From: Anaeromyxobacter oryzae
Lineage (GTDB): Bacteria > Myxococcota > Myxococcia > Myxococcales > Anaeromyxobacteraceae
NCBI RefSeq assembly: GCF_023169945.1
Contig: NZ_AP025591.1
Location: forward strand, 3,778,481-3,842,480
Direction: 5' to 3'
Length of the DNA stretch: 64,000 nt
Shown here: positions 8,477 through 18,165 of the stretch, one piece after another
Layout: every line of letters starts with the position of its first letter
Numbering within the stretch: the stretch's first letter is position 1
Notes under the pieces: model-generated
Database searches by the model: none
The model's input: only the letters and a program-made list of their open reading frames with translations
Told to the model about the DNA's origin: nothing
Position numbers and translations under genes: made by a program

Positions 8477-8496
8477 TCGGACGTGAAGGGAGCGCC

Positions 8497-9555
8497 ATGG
8501 CGAAGAGCAGGCTCGCCGTAGGCCTCGACATCGGCTCCTCCAGCGTGAAGCTCGTCCAGCTGAAGGAGAAGCGAGGCGGGTACGCGCTCCAGGCGTTCGG
8601 GGCGGCGCCCCTGCCGCCCGAGGCGATCGTCGACGGCGCGCTCATGAACTCCTCCGCCATCGTCCAGGCGATCCAGGAGGTCGTGGCGCAGCAGAAGCTC
8701 AAGGCCAAGGACGTCGCCATCGGCGTCCGCGGGCACTCCGTCATCATCAAGAAGATCTCCCTCCCGCGCATGACGCAGGAGGAGCTCGACGAGTCGATCC
8801 AGTGGGAGGCGGAGCAGTACATCCCCTTCGACGTGAAGGACGTGAACATCGACACGCAGATCCTCACGCCGGACGGGGACGCAGCGGGCCAGATGGACGT
8901 CCTCCTGGTCGCCGCCAAGAAGGACATGATCAACGACTACACCTCGGTGTGCGCGGAGGCGGGCCTCACCGCGACCGTGGTGGACGTCGACGCGTTCGCG
9001 GTCCAGAACGCGTACGAGGCGAACTACGACGCGAACGTCGAGGAGACCGTGGTGCTCATCAACGTGGGCGCCGCAGTCTCGAACATCAACATCGTCTCGC
9101 GCGGCGTCACGACGTTCACCCGCGACATCACCATGGGCGGCAACGCCTTCACGGAGGAGATCCAGAAGCAGCTCAACATCTCCTACGACGAGGCGGACGC
9201 GCTGAAGGTGGGCGGGCAGGGCGAGTCGGACGCGGTCGTCCCGCAGGAGGTGGAGCGGGTCATCCAGGGGGTCGCCGAGCAGATGGGCGGCGAGATCCAG
9301 CGGTCGCTCGACTTCTACGCGTCGACGGCGCCGGGCAGCGCGATGAGCCGCGTCTACCTGTCCGGCGGCACCGCGCGGATCCCCGCGCTCTTCAAGGTGC
9401 TCGAGCAGCGAGCCGGAGTGCCGGTCGAGGTGCTGAACCCGTTCAAGAACATCGAGATCGACAACAAGAAGTTCGATGCGGCGGTGATCCTGGCGGCCGC
9501 GCCCGCCGCCGCCGTGTCCGTCGGGCTCGCCCTCCGCCGTCCCGGGGACAAGTAG
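8497..9555 (+). CDS. pilM: Type IV pilus inner-membrane platform ATPase-like protein PilM
   Basis: 352-residue actin/FtsA-fold cytoplasmic protein. It has the phosphate-1 motif LDIGSSSVKLVQL at residues 8-20, the phosphate-2 region VLINVGAAVSNI near 186, and the adenosine motif VYLSGGTARIPAL near 286. PilM binds the N-terminus of PilN and forms the cytoplasmic ring of the alignment complex. ATG 8497 has GAAGGGAG 5 nt upstream. The genes pilN, pilO, pilP and pilQ follow with gaps of 2-12 nt, so this is the first gene of a five-gene operon. Confidence 0.95.
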   Translation: MAKSRLAVGLDIGSSSVKLVQLKEKRGGYALQAFGAAPLPPEAIVDGALMNSSAIVQAIQEVVAQQKLKAKDVAIGVRGHSVIIKKISLPRMTQEELDESIQWEAEQYIPFDVKDVNIDTQILTPDGDAAGQMDVLLVAAKKDMINDYTSVCAEAGLTATVVDVDAFAVQNAYEANYDANVEETVVLINVGAAVSNINIVSRGVTTFTRDITMGGNAFTEEIQKQLNISYDEADALKVGGQGESDAVVPQEVERVIQGVAEQMGGEIQRSLDFYASTAPGSAMSRVYLSGGTARIPALFKVLEQRAGVPVEVLNPFKNIEIDNKKFDAAVILAAAPAAAVSVGLALRRPGDK

Positions 9556-9557
9556 CC

Positions 9558-10157
9558 ATGGTCCGGATCAACCTCCTCCCGGTACGGGTCTCGAAGAAGA
9601 AGGAAGCCGGCAAGCAGCAGCTGGTGCTCTTCGCGGTGCTGCTCCTCGCGGGCGTCGTCGGGAACGTCATGTGGACGGCGAACCGCGCCGACGAGCTCAA
9701 GAAGAAGGAGGCGAACGTCGCGAAGACGCGCGCCGACGTCGCCCGGCTCGACGCGATCATCGGCGAGGTGAACAGCCTCAAGACGCAGCAGGAGGAGCTC
9801 CAGAAGAAGCTCGACGTCCTCGAAAAGCTCAAGAACGGGCGCACCGGCCCCGTGAAGATGCTGGACGAGCTCGCGCAGATCACGCCGAAGCGGCTCTGGC
9901 TCAGGTCCATGCAGGAGAAGGACGGCCGCGTGACGTTCGATGGCACCGCGTCGAGCAACTACGACGTGTCGCAGTTCATGGAGAACCTCCTCGCGTCGAA
10001 GTACTTCGGCGACGTCGAGCTGAAGAAGACCAGCGCGAGGTCGGACGGCGCGTTCCGGGTCGTCGACTTCACGATCACCGCGTCCGCGCGGTACTCCGGA
10101 GCTCCCGCGGGGGACGGTGGTCCGGGCGCGGCGGACGCGCGGAAGGTCAAGGGTTAG
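9558..10157 (+). CDS. pilN: Type IV pilus alignment protein PilN
   Basis: 199 residues. The N-terminal MVRINLLPVRV is the conserved PilN motif that docks into PilM. One membrane helix (about 22-40) is followed by a Lys/Glu-rich coiled coil (45-95) and a ferredoxin-like periplasmic domain. The ATG is 2 nt after the pilM stop. The tail after residue 180 is Gly/Ala-rich and unlike the fold. With PilO it spans the periplasm between PilM and the secretin. Confidence 0.93.
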   Translation: MVRINLLPVRVSKKKEAGKQQLVLFAVLLLAGVVGNVMWTANRADELKKKEANVAKTRADVARLDAIIGEVNSLKTQQEELQKKLDVLEKLKNGRTGPVKMLDELAQITPKRLWLRSMQEKDGRVTFDGTASSNYDVSQFMENLLASKYFGDVELKKTSARSDGAFRVVDFTITASARYSGAPAGDGGPGAADARKVKG

Positions 10158-10159
10158 CC

Positions 10160-10777
10160 ATGGAGAAGCTCCTCGACCAGATCGCGAAGGCCGCGCTCGG
10201 CGTGAAGGTGGCCGTGGTCGCCGGCGCCGTCGTGCTCCTCACTGCGCTCAACTACTTCACCGTGTCGCTCACCCTCGGCCCCTCCATCTCGGACGTCGAG
10301 AAGAAGATCGCGAGGACCGACGCCGAGCAGAAGCGGCTCTCGGCGGACCTCACCTACAAGACCGGCATCGCGAACGACCTGAACCGCTTCCGCCGCGAGC
10401 GCGAGGTGCTCGAGCAGAAGCTGAACGAGGCCCTCGCGGAGCTCCCGGAGCAGAAGAAGATCGAGGACATCCTCGAGCTGTTCCAGGATCGGGCGCAGAA
10501 GGCCGGGCTCGAGATCCTGAGCATCGAGCCGAGGGCGCAGGAGCCGCAGGACTTCTACGCGAGGCTCCCGATTCAGATGGAGGTCGACGGCAACTTCCAC
10601 GAGATCGCCACCTTCTTCGACTCGCTCGGGCGGCTCCGCCGCATCGTGAACGTGAGCGGGATCGAGCTCCAGACCCCGAAGGACGTGAACGGCCGCGTCG
10701 TCGTGAACGGCAGGTTCACGGCGACGACGTTCATGTTCCTCGATCCGAAGGCCGCGGGAGCGGCGAAGAAGAAGTAG
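10160..10777 (+). CDS. pilO: Type IV pilus alignment protein PilO
   Basis: 205 residues: one membrane helix (about 16-36), a coiled coil (45-100) and a ferredoxin-like fold from about 110. The ending NGRFTATTFMFLDP resembles other PilO C-termini. The ATG is 2 nt after the pilN stop. It pairs with PilN in the periplasm and contacts PilP. Confidence 0.93.
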   Translation: MEKLLDQIAKAALGVKVAVVAGAVVLLTALNYFTVSLTLGPSISDVEKKIARTDAEQKRLSADLTYKTGIANDLNRFRREREVLEQKLNEALAELPEQKKIEDILELFQDRAQKAGLEILSIEPRAQEPQDFYARLPIQMEVDGNFHEIATFFDSLGRLRRIVNVSGIELQTPKDVNGRVVVNGRFTATTFMFLDPKAAGAAKKK

Positions 10778-10789
10778 CGCGAGGACACC

Positions 10790-11314
10790 ATGGCCCCCCG
10801 TCGAGCTCTCGTCCTGATCGCGCTCGCCACCGCCCTCGCGGCGTGCGGCACGAAGCCCGTGCCGCGCCCGGCCGCGGCCGCCCCGGTCGCCGCGCCCGCC
10901 GCGGCGGCCGCCGCAAGCGATGCTCCGAAGAAGCCCGTCGAGGCCGAGTGGGTGTACTCCTCCGCCGGCAAGCGCGACCCCTTCCGCTCGTTCCTGTCGG
11001 AGCTCAGCGGCGAGAAGCGCGAGCGCGAGACGCGCTGCGCCACCCCGCTCGGGCGGTTCGAGATCGAGCAGCTGAAGCTCGTCGCCGTGGTGACCGGGCT
11101 CGAGGATCCCGTCGCGATGGTCGAGGCGCCGAACGGCGTCGGCTACAGCCTGCGTCGCGGCGCCTGCATCGGGAAGAACGGCGGGATCGTCTCCGCGGTT
11201 CGAAGCGACGGCGTCGTCGTCGCCGAGTGGGTGATCCGCGCCGACGGTACCCGTGACTCCACGCAGACCGTGCTCCGCCTCCCGAAGCAGGCGGCGCTCA
11301 ACATCGAGGAGTAG
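10790..11314 (+). CDS. pilP: Type IV pilus lipoprotein PilP
   Basis: 174 residues. The signal peptide ends in lipobox LAAC (Cys19), followed by a Pro/Ala-rich spacer to about residue 48. The beta-sandwich PilP domain starts near KRDPFRSFLSEL and contains the conserved PLGRFEIEQLKLVAVVTG segment. PilP links the PilN/PilO pair to PilQ. It starts 12 nt after pilO, and pilQ follows after 5 nt. Confidence 0.93.
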   Translation: MAPRRALVLIALATALAACGTKPVPRPAAAAPVAAPAAAAAASDAPKKPVEAEWVYSSAGKRDPFRSFLSELSGEKRERETRCATPLGRFEIEQLKLVAVVTGLEDPVAMVEAPNGVGYSLRRGACIGKNGGIVSAVRSDGVVVAEWVIRADGTRDSTQTVLRLPKQAALNIEE

Positions 11315-11319
11315 CTCCC

Positions 11320-14052
11320 ATGAAATCCCGCCTCATGTCCTCCTCCGCCGGTCTGCTCCTCTGGGGCGCGCTCGCCACCGCGGCCGCCGCCGCCGATGCG
11401 AACGCCATCCGCGCCATCGACGCGGCCGAGAAGGACGGTGCCCTCGAGCTCGCGATCCAGGGCTCGCGGCCGCCGTCGTACTCGGTCTTCAAGCTGCAGG
11501 ACCCGCCGCGCCTCGTCGTCGACCTCGCCGGCGCGGATGTGTCCGCGGTCGCGTCCCCGGTCGCGGTCGGGAAGGGCGGCGTCGTCTCCGTCTCGACCGC
11601 GCAGTACAAGGACGAGCGGAGCGCCGTTGGCCGCGTGATCGTCGCCCTCGATGGCCCACGCCGGTACGAGGTGACGCCGCGCGGCGACGCGGTGGTCGTC
11701 CGCGTGCTCGGCGCGGACGCCGCCGCCGCAGCGCCTGCGGCCGCGCCCACCCCGCCTGCGCCGGTCGCGGAGGCCAAAGCTTCCGTCGCGCCGAACGCGG
11801 CCCCGGCCGAGGCTGCCCCGGCGCCCGCGCCGGGCACCGACGACCACGTCGTCGCGCGTCGCGTCGACGAGGCGGCCGCGCGCACCCCCGCGCACGCGGT
11901 GACCGCCGTCCGTCCGGGCGACGATCGCGTGCTCCTCGCGACGGACGGCGACGTCGCCCGCATCGAGATCATCGAGCTCCGCGACCCGGCCCGCCTCGCC
12001 CTCGACCTCCACGGCGTGACGCGCGCGCCCCGCGGCACGATCCCGCTCTCCGGCGCGTTCAGCCAGGTCCGGTTCGGGAAGGACGCGGGGAAGGTCCGCG
12101 TCGTCCTCGACGCGGCCGGCGCACTCCCCGCGTACGAGATCCAGCGCGTCGCCGGTGGCGTCGCCGTCGTCTCCGGCGGCCGCGCCACGAAGGCCGCCCC
12201 GCGCTCCGCGCCCGCCGCCCCGGCGGCGGCCCGCGCCGAGGCGGTCGTCGCGGCCGCCCCCGCGGCCTCGCCCGCCGCGCCCGAGCCGAAGCCCGCCGCC
12301 CGGGCGGAGCGCTCCGCCGCCCGCCCCCCCGAGGACGCGCCGCGCGGCCGGGCCGTCCGGGCCCGCATCGGCGACGTCCGCTTCACGAGCGACGCCGGCC
12401 AGGCCCGGATCGAGATCGCCGGCAAGGCGCCGTTCGTGATCGCGCGCCCCGATCCCCGCACCGTCGTGCTCACGCTCGACGCCGCCGAGCTCCCGAAGGC
12501 CCTCGAGCGCAGCCTCGACACGACCGCCTTCAAGGGCCCGGTCATGATGGTCTCGTCGTTCAACCAGCCGGGCACGGGCCAGGTGCGCATCGTCGCGACC
12601 CTGCGCGGGAAGGCGACCGACCGGATCGTCGAGACGAAGGACGGCCTCGCGTGGACGCTCTCCGACGGCGAGGTGGCGCCGAAGGTCGAGGCGAGCGAGG
12701 CCCAGGCGGCCGGGTTCGCGGCCGAGGCGCCCGGCTACGCGCTCTCGGGCGCTCCCCAGGCGAAGGGCTACAGCGGGCGTCGCATCACCCTCGACTTCCA
12801 CGACATCGAGATCCGCAACCTCCTCCGGCTCATCGCGGACGTCTCGAAGAAGAACATCGTCGTCGCCGACGACGTGAGCGGCAAGGTCACGGTGTCGCTG
12901 CGGAACGTCCCCTGGGATCAGGCCCTCGACCTCGTGCTGCGCTCGAAGGGGCTCGGCAAGGAGGAGATGGGGAACGTCATCCGGATCGCGAGGTTCGAGG
13001 ACATCGCGAAGGAGCAGAAGGCCCGGATCGACGCCGCGAAGGAGCTCATCCCGCTCGTCCCGCTCAAGGTGCGCATCATCCCGGTGAACTTCGCCCGCGC
13101 CGCCGACGTCTCGGCCCGGGTGAAGGAGATCCTCTCCGAGCGCGGCACCCTCTCCACCGACGATCGCACGAACGTGCTCATCGTGAAGGACGTCGAGGAG
13201 AACCTCATCCGCGCGGAGCAGCTCGTGCGCAACCTCGACACCGAGACGCCCCAGGTGCTCATCGAGAGCCGCATCATCGAGGCCTCGAGCAACTTCAACA
13301 AGGCGATCGGCGTCCAGTGGGGCGGCAACGCCTCCTTCCTCCAGGCCAACGGGAACCCGACCGGCGCCACGTTCCCCTACAACGCGGCCGCGACCGGCGC
13401 CGCGGGACAGGAGCCGAACGGCGGCACCTCCGGCACGCCCAACTACGCGATCAACCTCCCGGCCGCCATCGGCCAGGGCTCCGGCGGCGGCATCGGCCTC
13501 GTGTTCGGGAGCGCCGGCGGCGCTTTCAACCTGAACCTGCGCCTCTCGGCGCTCGAGAACTCCGGCGTCGTGAAGACGATCTCCGCGCCGAAGATCGCCA
13601 CCATCGACAACAAGGAGGCGACGATCGGGCAGGGCATCTCGATCCCGTTCTCGCAGGTGTCGGCGTCGGGCGTGAACACGACGTTCATCGAGGCGAAGCT
13701 CGAGCTCAAGGTGACGCCGCACGTCTCGCAGGACGGCTCGATCCTCCTCAAGATCAAGGCGACCAACAACGCGCCGAACCCGCAGCTCACCGGCGCCAAC
13801 GGGCAGCCCTCGATCTCGAAGCGCGAGGCGGAGACCGAGGTCCTCGTGAAGGACGGCGAGACCACGGTCATCGGCGGCATCTACACCCGCCAGACGTCGA
13901 GCCACGTGAGCGAGGTCCCGTTCCTCGGCAAGCTCCCCATCCTCGGCTACTTCTTCCGCACGACGAGCGAGCAGGACGACCACACCGAGCTCCTCATCTT
14001 CATCACCCCGCGGATCCTGAACCGCCCGGCGACCGTCGCCGCCGGCAAGTAG
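11320..14052 (+). CDS. pilQ: Type IV pilus secretin PilQ
   Basis: 910-residue outer-membrane secretin through which the pilus leaves the cell. A signal peptide (residues 1-25) precedes three AMIN-type peptidoglycan-binding domains at about 27-130, 193-285 and 348-450, separated by Ala/Pro-rich linkers. An STN/N0 domain begins at 487 (RRITLDFHDIEIRNLLRLIA), and an N1 domain lies at about 585-650. The secretin core runs from about 644 (PQVLIESRIIEASS) to the end, with the VPFLGKLPILGYFF motif. Three AMIN domains is also the arrangement I recall for M. xanthus PilQ. Last gene of the pilM operon, although the lipoprotein 9 nt downstream may be co-transcribed. Confidence 0.95.
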   Translation: MKSRLMSSSAGLLLWGALATAAAAADANAIRAIDAAEKDGALELAIQGSRPPSYSVFKLQDPPRLVVDLAGADVSAVASPVAVGKGGVVSVSTAQYKDERSAVGRVIVALDGPRRYEVTPRGDAVVVRVLGADAAAAAPAAAPTPPAPVAEAKASVAPNAAPAEAAPAPAPGTDDHVVARRVDEAAARTPAHAVTAVRPGDDRVLLATDGDVARIEIIELRDPARLALDLHGVTRAPRGTIPLSGAFSQVRFGKDAGKVRVVLDAAGALPAYEIQRVAGGVAVVSGGRATKAAPRSAPAAPAAARAEAVVAAAPAASPAAPEPKPAARAERSAARPPEDAPRGRAVRARIGDVRFTSDAGQARIEIAGKAPFVIARPDPRTVVLTLDAAELPKALERSLDTTAFKGPVMMVSSFNQPGTGQVRIVATLRGKATDRIVETKDGLAWTLSDGEVAPKVEASEAQAAGFAAEAPGYALSGAPQAKGYSGRRITLDFHDIEIRNLLRLIADVSKKNIVVADDVSGKVTVSLRNVPWDQALDLVLRSKGLGKEEMGNVIRIARFEDIAKEQKARIDAAKELIPLVPLKVRIIPVNFARAADVSARVKEILSERGTLSTDDRTNVLIVKDVEENLIRAEQLVRNLDTETPQVLIESRIIEASSNFNKAIGVQWGGNASFLQANGNPTGATFPYNAAATGAAGQEPNGGTSGTPNYAINLPAAIGQGSGGGIGLVFGSAGGAFNLNLRLSALENSGVVKTISAPKIATIDNKEATIGQGISIPFSQVSASGVNTTFIEAKLELKVTPHVSQDGSILLKIKATNNAPNPQLTGANGQPSISKREAETEVLVKDGETTVIGGIYTRQTSSHVSEVPFLGKLPILGYFFRTTSEQDDHTELLIFITPRILNRPATVAAGK

Positions 14053-14061
14053 GAGCCTTCA

Positions 14062-14733
14062 ATGAAGACGAGACTCGCGCCCATCCTCGCGGCCCTCTCG
14101 CTCGGCGCCGCTGGCTGTGTCGACAACATGGGCTCGGTGCAGATCTTCCAGACCTGCTCGATACCCAGCGACGGCTGCACGTTCGCTGCGACCTGCGACG
14201 CCGGGCTCCTCAGCGACGTCATCCTCGACGTCGCCCAGCAGGATCACCTCTGGCTCGTCGTCCAGGTGAACAACCAGCGATCGAAGCCGGTGAATCCAGC
14301 GGTGGACACCGCGGTGGCGTACGTCCAGGAGTTCGACACCCGGTACGACGTGGTCGCCGTCCCGGCGCCCGGCACCGTCGGGACGTTCTCGGCGCCGGGC
14401 ACGACCGGCCGCATCGCGGTGACCGTTCCCACCGCAGGCACCTCGACCGTGTTGATCCAGCCCATCACCGCCGACCTCGGCGCCGCGCTCGTGCCCCAGG
14501 TCCCGACCTCGACGCCGACCAGCCCGAAGTACGTGGACCTCGTCGCGCGGACGCGGCTCAAGGGCATGTACGCCGACCAGACGACCTTCGAGACCGCCGA
14601 GTACGAGATCCCGGTCCACGTCTGCAAGGGCTGCCTCCCGGTCGTCTGCACGTCCGCCGAGCTGGCGCTCTCCTGCCCGCCCGACGCTCCGGGGCAGGCG
14701 CCGTCTCGCATCGACGGGTGCGTCACGCCCTGA
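14062..14733 (+). CDS. Cys-rich putative lipoprotein downstream of pilQ
   Basis: 223 residues, not recognised as a named family. The signal peptide ends AAGC (Cys19). The mature part has eight further cysteines in two groups: near the start (QTC, DGC, ATC) and at the end (HVCKGCLPVVC, LSC, DGC). These probably form disulfides in the periplasm. The start is 9 nt after the pilQ stop, so it is likely in the same transcript. Position suggests a secretin-associated or pilotin-like factor, but nothing in the sequence proves it. A second Cys-rich lipoprotein at 36856 has a similar general design. Confidence 0.7.
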   Translation: MKTRLAPILAALSLGAAGCVDNMGSVQIFQTCSIPSDGCTFAATCDAGLLSDVILDVAQQDHLWLVVQVNNQRSKPVNPAVDTAVAYVQEFDTRYDVVAVPAPGTVGTFSAPGTTGRIAVTVPTAGTSTVLIQPITADLGAALVPQVPTSTPTSPKYVDLVARTRLKGMYADQTTFETAEYEIPVHVCKGCLPVVCTSAELALSCPPDAPGQAPSRIDGCVTP

Positions 14734-14767
14734 CCCTCGGTTGACGCGGCGCGTTCGTCCCGAAACC

Positions 14768-14797
14768 TTGACCCGAGGCGCGGCGGCAGGCTAGAAC
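14768..14797 (+). promoter_or_regulatory. Candidate sigma-70 promoter for the mglC-like gene
   Basis: TTGACC (14768-14773), an 18-nt spacer, then TAGAAC (14792-14797). The leader carries a small GAAAA...TTTTC inverted repeat and GGAGG at 14849-14853 before ATG 14863. Confidence 0.5.
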
Positions 14798-14862
14798 GGG
14801 CCCGACTCCGCGCGTCCGAGCCCGAAAACACGGCGCTTTTCACGCTGCGGAGGCACTCGACC

Positions 14863-15222
14863 ATGGGCTTTCGCGAGCATTTGCAGGACGTCTGCCGGAG
14901 CTGTGACGGCGCGGTCGCCTGCACGCTCATGGGCGTGGACGGCATCGAGGTCGACACGCACGTCACGGACGGCGGCGGCATCGACGTGAAGAACCTCCTC
15001 GTCGAGTACTCGAGCCTCTTCCGCACGGCCCGCGAGGCGGCGGAGGCGCACGAGGCCGGCGGCGTCGCGGAGCTGTCGATCTCGACGGAGCGGCTGGTCA
15101 CCGTGGCCCGGCTCGTCACCCCCGAGTACTTCATGGCGGTGGCGCTCACGCCCGAGGGCAACTTCGGGAAGGCCCGGTACCTGCTGCGCGTGACCGCCCC
15201 CAAGCTACGGTCGGAGCTCTAG
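14863..15222 (+). CDS. mglC: Roadblock/LC7 domain protein, MglC-like
   Basis: 119 residues forming a single roadblock/LC7 fold: an N-terminal helix, then GAVACTLMGVDGIEVDT, a central helix at 43-62 (VKNLLVEYSSLFRTAREAAE), and strands ELSISTERLVTVARLV and YFMAVALTPEGNFGKARYLL. Roadblock proteins of myxobacteria act with the Ras-like GTPase MglA; MglB is its GAP, and the paralogue MglC affects polarity. In M. xanthus, as I recall, mglC lies between pilQ and efp, exactly as here, and that synteny is the basis for the name. It has its own promoter candidate and GGAGG 9 nt before the ATG. A CGGGCGATCGCCCG palindrome (15225-15238) follows the stop. Confidence 0.8.
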   Translation: MGFREHLQDVCRSCDGAVACTLMGVDGIEVDTHVTDGGGIDVKNLLVEYSSLFRTAREAAEAHEAGGVAELSISTERLVTVARLVTPEYFMAVALTPEGNFGKARYLLRVTAPKLRSEL

Positions 15223-15325
15223 CGCGGGCGATCGCCCGGGCAGCCCCCTCGTCGCCCGAGGTGGCACGGCCCCGGCGAGGAACCGTGTTTACCCATCCTG
15301 AACGGATTCGAAGGAGCAGCGAGAC

Positions 15326-15898
15326 ATGGCAGACACCCTGGACACCTCGGCGTTCCGCCGCGGGCTCAAGATCGAGATCGAGAAGGAGCCCTGGGAGGTC
15401 ATCGAGTTCCAGCACGTGAAGCCGGGCAAGGGCTCGGCCTTCGTGCGGACGCGCATCAAGAACCTCATCACCGGCCGCACGATCGACAAGACGTTCAAGT
15501 CCGGTGACGTGGTGGGCAAGCCCGACATCGAGGAGAAGGAGATGCAGTACCTCTACCGCGAGGGCGACCACTACAACTTCATGGACAACAAGAACTACGA
15601 GCAGACGTTCCTCACCGCCGAGCAGATGGGAGACGCGAAGAACTTCATCAAGGAGAACACGACGACGCACATCCTGTTCTTCAACGGGAAGGCGATCGGC
15701 GTGACGCTCCCGAACTCCATGGACCTGAAGGTCGTCACGTGCGACCCCGGCGTCCGCGGGGACACCGTCTCCGGTGCGACGAAGCCCGCCACCCTCGAGA
15801 CGGGCTACGTGGTCAACGTGCCGCTCTTCATCAACGAGGGCGACACGCTCCGCATCGACACCCGCTCGGGCGAGTACCTCACCCGCGTCGCGGGATAA
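15326..15898 (+). CDS. efp: Elongation factor P
   Basis: 190 residues with the three beta-barrel domains of EF-P, which relieves ribosome stalling at polyproline stretches. Lys35 in HVKPGKGSAF is the tip residue that is lysylated in E. coli. The C-terminal signature VPLFINEGDTLRIDTRSGEY is intact. A GGAG ribosome site precedes the ATG. Proteins of this window with long Pro runs (SgmX-like, TolA-like) would be natural clients. Confidence 0.97.
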   Translation: MADTLDTSAFRRGLKIEIEKEPWEVIEFQHVKPGKGSAFVRTRIKNLITGRTIDKTFKSGDVVGKPDIEEKEMQYLYREGDHYNFMDNKNYEQTFLTAEQMGDAKNFIKENTTTHILFFNGKAIGVTLPNSMDLKVVTCDPGVRGDTVSGATKPATLETGYVVNVPLFINEGDTLRIDTRSGEYLTRVAG

Positions 15899-15955
15899 GC
15901 TCGCGAGCCCCCTCCGTCCGATCCAGCCTTCCCGACAGACAGGAGTAGAACCCCG

Positions 15956-16528
15956 ATGGCGACCCGTCCGCTGAAGCAGCAGCAGCCTGAGCGCGCACCC
16001 GAGCGCACCCCCGAGCCCGCCCCGGCTGGCGGCGGCTTCTCCTTCGAGGACGTGAAGAAGCTCGTCTCCCTCGTGGAGAAGAGCGACGTCACGCACATCG
16101 CGTGGCAGAAGGGCGCCGAGAAGGTCGTCATCCGCCGCGGCAACGCCGTCGTCGCCGCGCCCGCGCCGCTCTTCCACGCCGCCCCCGTCGCCGCGCCGGT
16201 GCCCGCCGCGCTCGCGCCCGTCCCGTCCGCCGCGTCGGCGCCCGCCGCCGGTGCGCCGAAGGCCGAGGCGAAGGCCGCCGACAAGCCCGGCGTGCTCGTG
16301 AACTCGCCGTTCGTCGGGACGTTCTACCGGGCCCCGTCGCCGGACTCGGCGCCCTTCGTGGACGTCGGCGTGAAGGTGAAGAAGGGCCAGACGCTCTGCA
16401 TCGTCGAGGCGATGAAGCTCATGAACGAGATCGAGGCCGAGGTGGACGGCACGGTCGCCGAGATCCTCGTCCAGAACGCGACGCCCGTGGAGTTCGGCGA
16501 GCCGCTCTTCCGCATCGTCCCGGGCTAG
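15956..16528 (+). CDS. accB: Biotin carboxyl carrier protein of acetyl-CoA carboxylase
   Basis: 190 residues. The N-terminal domain [19 protein letters not shown] is followed by an Ala/Pro-rich linker (about 75-110) and a biotinyl domain. The biotinylated Lys154 lies in [13 protein letters not shown], and [14 protein letters not shown] marks the protruding thumb of acetyl-CoA carboxylase BCCPs. It carries CO2 from AccC to the carboxyltransferase in fatty-acid synthesis. accC follows after 22 nt. Confidence 0.96.
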   Translation: MATRPLKQQQPERAPERTPEPAPAGGGFSFEDVKKLVSLVEKSDVTHIAWQKGAEKVVIRRGNAVVAAPAPLFHAAPVAAPVPAALAPVPSAASAPAAGAPKAEAKAADKPGVLVNSPFVGTFYRAPSPDSAPFVDVGVKVKKGQTLCIVEAMKLMNEIEAEVDGTVAEILVQNATPVEFGEPLFRIVPG

Positions 16529-16550
16529 GCCCACCGCGGAAAGGCCGCCC

Positions 16551-17933
<1,383 letters not shown>

Positions 17934-18040
17934 CGTCCGCGGCCTGCGCCGTCGTGTCGCGCTCCGGTGCGGCACGCGGCGCGCCCGGACACCCACCCCG
18001 CGAAACCGGAAATCCCGCGTCAGTTCGCGGGGCTGGCAGC

Positions 18041-18069
18041 TTGACCGACCCGCCCCCTTTCGTTACGCT
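18041..18069 (+). promoter_or_regulatory. Candidate sigma-70 promoter for the sgmX-like gene
   Basis: TTGACC (18041-18046), a 17-nt spacer and TACGCT (18064-18069) lie in the 232-nt gap after accC. The predicted leader to ATG 18166 is about 90 nt and extremely GC-rich. Confidence 0.5.
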
Positions 18070-18165
18070 CGCGGACGCCCCTGGGCCCGCGTCGGCGCCG
18101 GTGCGCGCCCGCCCGCGCGCGCCGCCGCAGGCGCGGACCCCCCCTTCGCGAGCGCGCCCGGCCCG

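Noticed and set aside
11143..13983. 946-residue minus-strand frame opposite pilQ
   Set aside because: Antisense shadow of the AMIN/secretin gene with no recognisable domain.
15225..15238. CGGGCGATCGCCCG palindrome as an mglC terminator
   Set aside because: Perfect but only 7 bp per arm with no loop and no T-tract; too weak to call.
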